Below are positions 61,621 to 64,000 of a stretch of DNA of 64,000 bases, one piece after another. The position numbers and the translations under genes are program-made. How positions within the stretch are numbered: position 1 is the first letter of the stretch; each line of letters opens with the position of its first letter. The notes below the pieces were generated by a model. The model searched no databases, was not told where the DNA came from, and saw only the letters and a program-made list of their open reading frames with translations. Source of the DNA: Linyphia triangularis (lineage: Eukaryota > Arthropoda > Arachnida > Araneae > Linyphiidae). The stretch is taken from positions 64,983,214 to 65,047,213 of the forward strand of contig OZ021732.1 in NCBI GenBank assembly GCA_963978545.1, written 5' to 3'.

Positions 61621-62679
61621 CTTCTTTTATCTTAATACTATGACATTTATGACATCTTTTAAATTAATATTATAATCAATTGATGTTGAATGATTCATTA
61701 AAAAAATAATTATCGTAGAAATTCAGGTGTATAATTTTTTGTTCTTTGTTTTTTAAATTTAATTTAACTTTCAAAATACAATTTAATTATTTACCTATTA
61801 TTTAGTATTATTTTTTATTAATTAATATGTAGAACAACAAAAGGTTTTCAATGAAAACGAAATTTTTTAAACATTATATAGTAACTAATAATATTTTATG
61901 AGGTTCATTGTAAAATTAAATTATATATATAATGTAACATAACGTATTATTTTTTTTAGTTCTGTGGATTATGAAATTGTAACATAGTTTTCTATGTGTA
62001 AAGGCAATCAAGAAGTTCATCAAAGCAATTCAAAGCTGTATTTAAAAAAATGCTGAACCATCAATTTACTTTTTGTGTAGTATATTAATCAGGCTGACAA
62101 AGTGAAAAACAAAAGTTTAAATTTAAAAAAAAAAAAAATGTACTTACACAAAAACTTTATTTGTGCTAACTTAAACAAAAAGGCTAAATATATTAAATAT
62201 TTTTCTTCGATTTGAAGGACTGACCGACTTACACTTTCTACATGTATTACTAGCTACTATAAAATATTATTTTTCTTAAATTCACACTTCTCCCGATTTA
62301 CCGCACTTATCCCAATCTAAAATGCTGGCTCCTAACCATGGGGATTGAAGGGAGATTTAGGGTTAAACTTTAAGTAAGGATGAATTTCCTTCAAATTTTT
62401 TATTGATGTACTTTAATTTTTAAAGTGTATTTTTAATTCATCATAAATAAAAGAATTTTAATTAGATTTTTAATATCTCACCAATATAATTTAGTGAATT
62501 ACTAAGTAACGAATCGAAAAGAAATGTTTACTTTATTGTTATTTAATAATTATTTGACTATTCATTATTAGACCATGTATTAATGATTAATAAATTAAAT
62601 TATAATTTATTAAGTGTTAAAGTAAATTAAAATAATAAAATAATCTTAATTAGTTAACCAATTTTATCTTTTATCTCCC
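61621..62679. other. AT-rich non-coding DNA
   Basis: Nothing identified. Confidence 0.5.
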
Positions 62680-62864
62680 CCCCCCCCTTCAGAAATGTTC
62701 TGTTTACGCTCCTGCTAAAACGGTTATTCGTACGAATTTGGCTATAGCATAAATGGACTCGGAGGGGTCAAAATACTTAAGAAACATAGGTTTTCAAAGT
62801 TTACTTCTCAAAATAGAAGTTTTTCAAGGTTTTTGCCGTTTTTCGCCCTTCTCCGACCACTGTG
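62680..62864 (-). mobile_element. Terminal fragment of a second Transib-type element
   Basis: Read on the minus strand from 62864: CACAGTGGTCGGAGAAGGGC then GAAAAACGGCAAAAACC. The heptamer and the GAAGGG-GAAAA layout match the right end of the Transib element at 6705, but the sequences differ enough to be another family. The next 5 bases outside are CTTCG, near-identical to CATCG at the first element. No opposite end and no transposase were found inside the window, so this is a solo end or a truncated copy. Confidence 0.5.
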
Positions 62865-62869
62865 CTTCG

Positions 62870-63600
62870 GCCAAATGATAAAACGTAAACAAAAGCTTAT
62901 TGCGGGTCACCAACGACTTCCAAGGAAGGTTTTTTTATGATTATTTATACTTAGTTAGCACAAGCTTAATAAGAATAAAAAATAGAAAACACTTATCTAA
63001 TAATATTTTTGAAAAACGTGGCGTCGATTAATTGACAAGTCTTGCTTGAATTTCTCACTATTTTTCTTTCAATACCAATTTACAGCGAAATGGATTTGAA
63101 CTTGTGAATAATATTCTCCGCTATTGATAAACAGTTAAAAAGTGCACTAAAAATATCGTTTTCGAGTCAGCAGCCCATTTTAGGGCCATTTTAGACGTTC
63201 GGCAATCGGTGTCACTCAAGTCACAAAAAAATTTGGTTACACACGTAAAACGCACAAATAAGAAATATTTTAACTGAAAAATGTTACAAAGAACTCTAAA
63301 AATTTTTTTTAAATCTATAACTATGATAAAATATAATTTTCTAAGGTCTAGATTGCATCAAACTATCTGGAAAGTAGCTCAAAAAGGAGTTTTCTATAGG
63401 CCAACACGTCATCCAAATGATATTTCACTACTTCAGCATTTCAAATAAAAATTAAAAATATATATATATATTATTAATTGATAGAAAATTATGAAAGAGA
63501 ACATGGCATTTTCTCTGATTATGATAAAATATATTTTCAAAATGTGATTTATCATATTTTAAGGGCTGGCTACAGCTTTAAGCCCGTCAAAAAAAAATTC
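62870..63600. other. AT-rich non-coding DNA
   Basis: Nothing identified. Confidence 0.45.
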
Positions 63601-63639
63601 CTTATCGGGCATAAATCTCTCTTCGAACCCAACACATCA

Positions 63640-63800
63640 ACGAGAAGACATTGGAACCATTTTCTATTTAATGTGCACTCTCTCCTCATTATAGTACACA
63701 CCAGTATTCAGAGAAGCAGGAACGAGCCCATGACCTACCATCCATAAGAGCTCGGTGCCTTTACTCACCAGACTACACTCTTTCTCTTTACTTCCCATTT
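63640..63800 (-). repeat. SINE-like repeat, family 2, copy B
   Basis: On the minus strand AAGGCACCGAGCTCTTATGG, ATGGTAGGTCATGGGCTCGT (B-box-like) and TGAATACTGGTGTGTACTAT match the head and early body of copy A. The minus-strand orientation is the same. The open frame at 63478-63747 is incidental. Confidence 0.6.
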
Positions 63801-64000
63801 ACTTCGTAACCACATTCCCATATCAGTTGCGTTTTCAAAACAATGCTAGTGTTGTGAAAAAAGGATTCCATCATAAAAACATTTACTTTAATCTATTTAT
63901 CTATTTAGTACGTACTCGTTATAACATGAATCTCATTCGTTACTTCATTCAGACGAGAATTGGAACATCAAACAGTTGTTTCAGTTGATAAAAATCAAAA
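63801..64000. other. AT-rich non-coding DNA at the window edge
   Basis: Nothing identified. Confidence 0.4.

Noticed and set aside
1..64000. Bacterial, viral, CRISPR or operon-type system
   Set aside because: No dense coding, no ribosome-site-spaced genes, no regularly spaced identical repeats; all recognised elements are metazoan transposons.

Overview
This is a strongly AT-rich window (roughly 70% A+T by eye) of eukaryotic nuclear DNA. It has long homopolymer A/T runs, microsatellites, and remnants of metazoan DNA transposons and tRNA-derived SINE-like repeats. I found no intact protein-coding gene, rRNA, tRNA, operon-like layout or CRISPR array. Nearly all open frames are short, start at non-ATG codons and match nothing I know. 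The repeat content (Transib, piggyBac-like and Tc1-like elements plus several SINE-like families) fits an arthropod, plausibly a chelicerate such as a spider, but the species cannot be fixed from this sequence. The window is best read as a gene desert or the inside of a very large intron.

Layout. 1-3.1 kb: AT-rich DNA, a small GC-richer island, and a non-autonomous piggyBac-like element (2230-3101) with TTAA on both sides and an internal 188-bp-period duplication. 3.6-7.2 kb: the clearest element here, a Transib-type transposon (3684-6705). Its termini begin with CACAGTG, it is flanked by near-matching 5-bp target repeats, and it carries a broken, truncated transposase gene in the RAG1/Transib lineage. 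It may sit inside an older TA-flanked element. 9.8-15.5 kb: GC-richer islands, mosaic dispersed repeats and a 20-bp tandem array. 15.5-24.8 kb: mostly featureless AT-rich DNA with microsatellites. 24.87-25.51 kb: a large imperfect palindrome. 26-28 kb: GC-richer, strand-asymmetric islands, one with a perfect 10-bp hairpin. 29.2-30.4 kb: a Tc1-like transposase remnant bracketed by two oppositely oriented copies of one SINE-like repeat. 33.5-34.3 kb: a diverged tandem array. 39.1-39.43 kb: the start of a second Tc1-like transposase. 42-48.5 kb: tandem and inverted repeats. 49.7-64 kb: copies of two more SINE-like families, a long TTGG microsatellite, further GC-richer islands and a second, different Transib-type end at 62858-62864.

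The coherent story is transposon decay. Both Transib-type ends carry a CACAGTG heptamer followed, after 12 nt, by an A-rich block, which is the geometry of a 12-RSS in V(D)J recombination. The unexplained material is a set of about twenty GC-richer islands in the AT-rich background. Several have strong strand asymmetry or short perfect hairpins. They are candidates for conserved regulatory DNA or for exons of non-coding transcripts.
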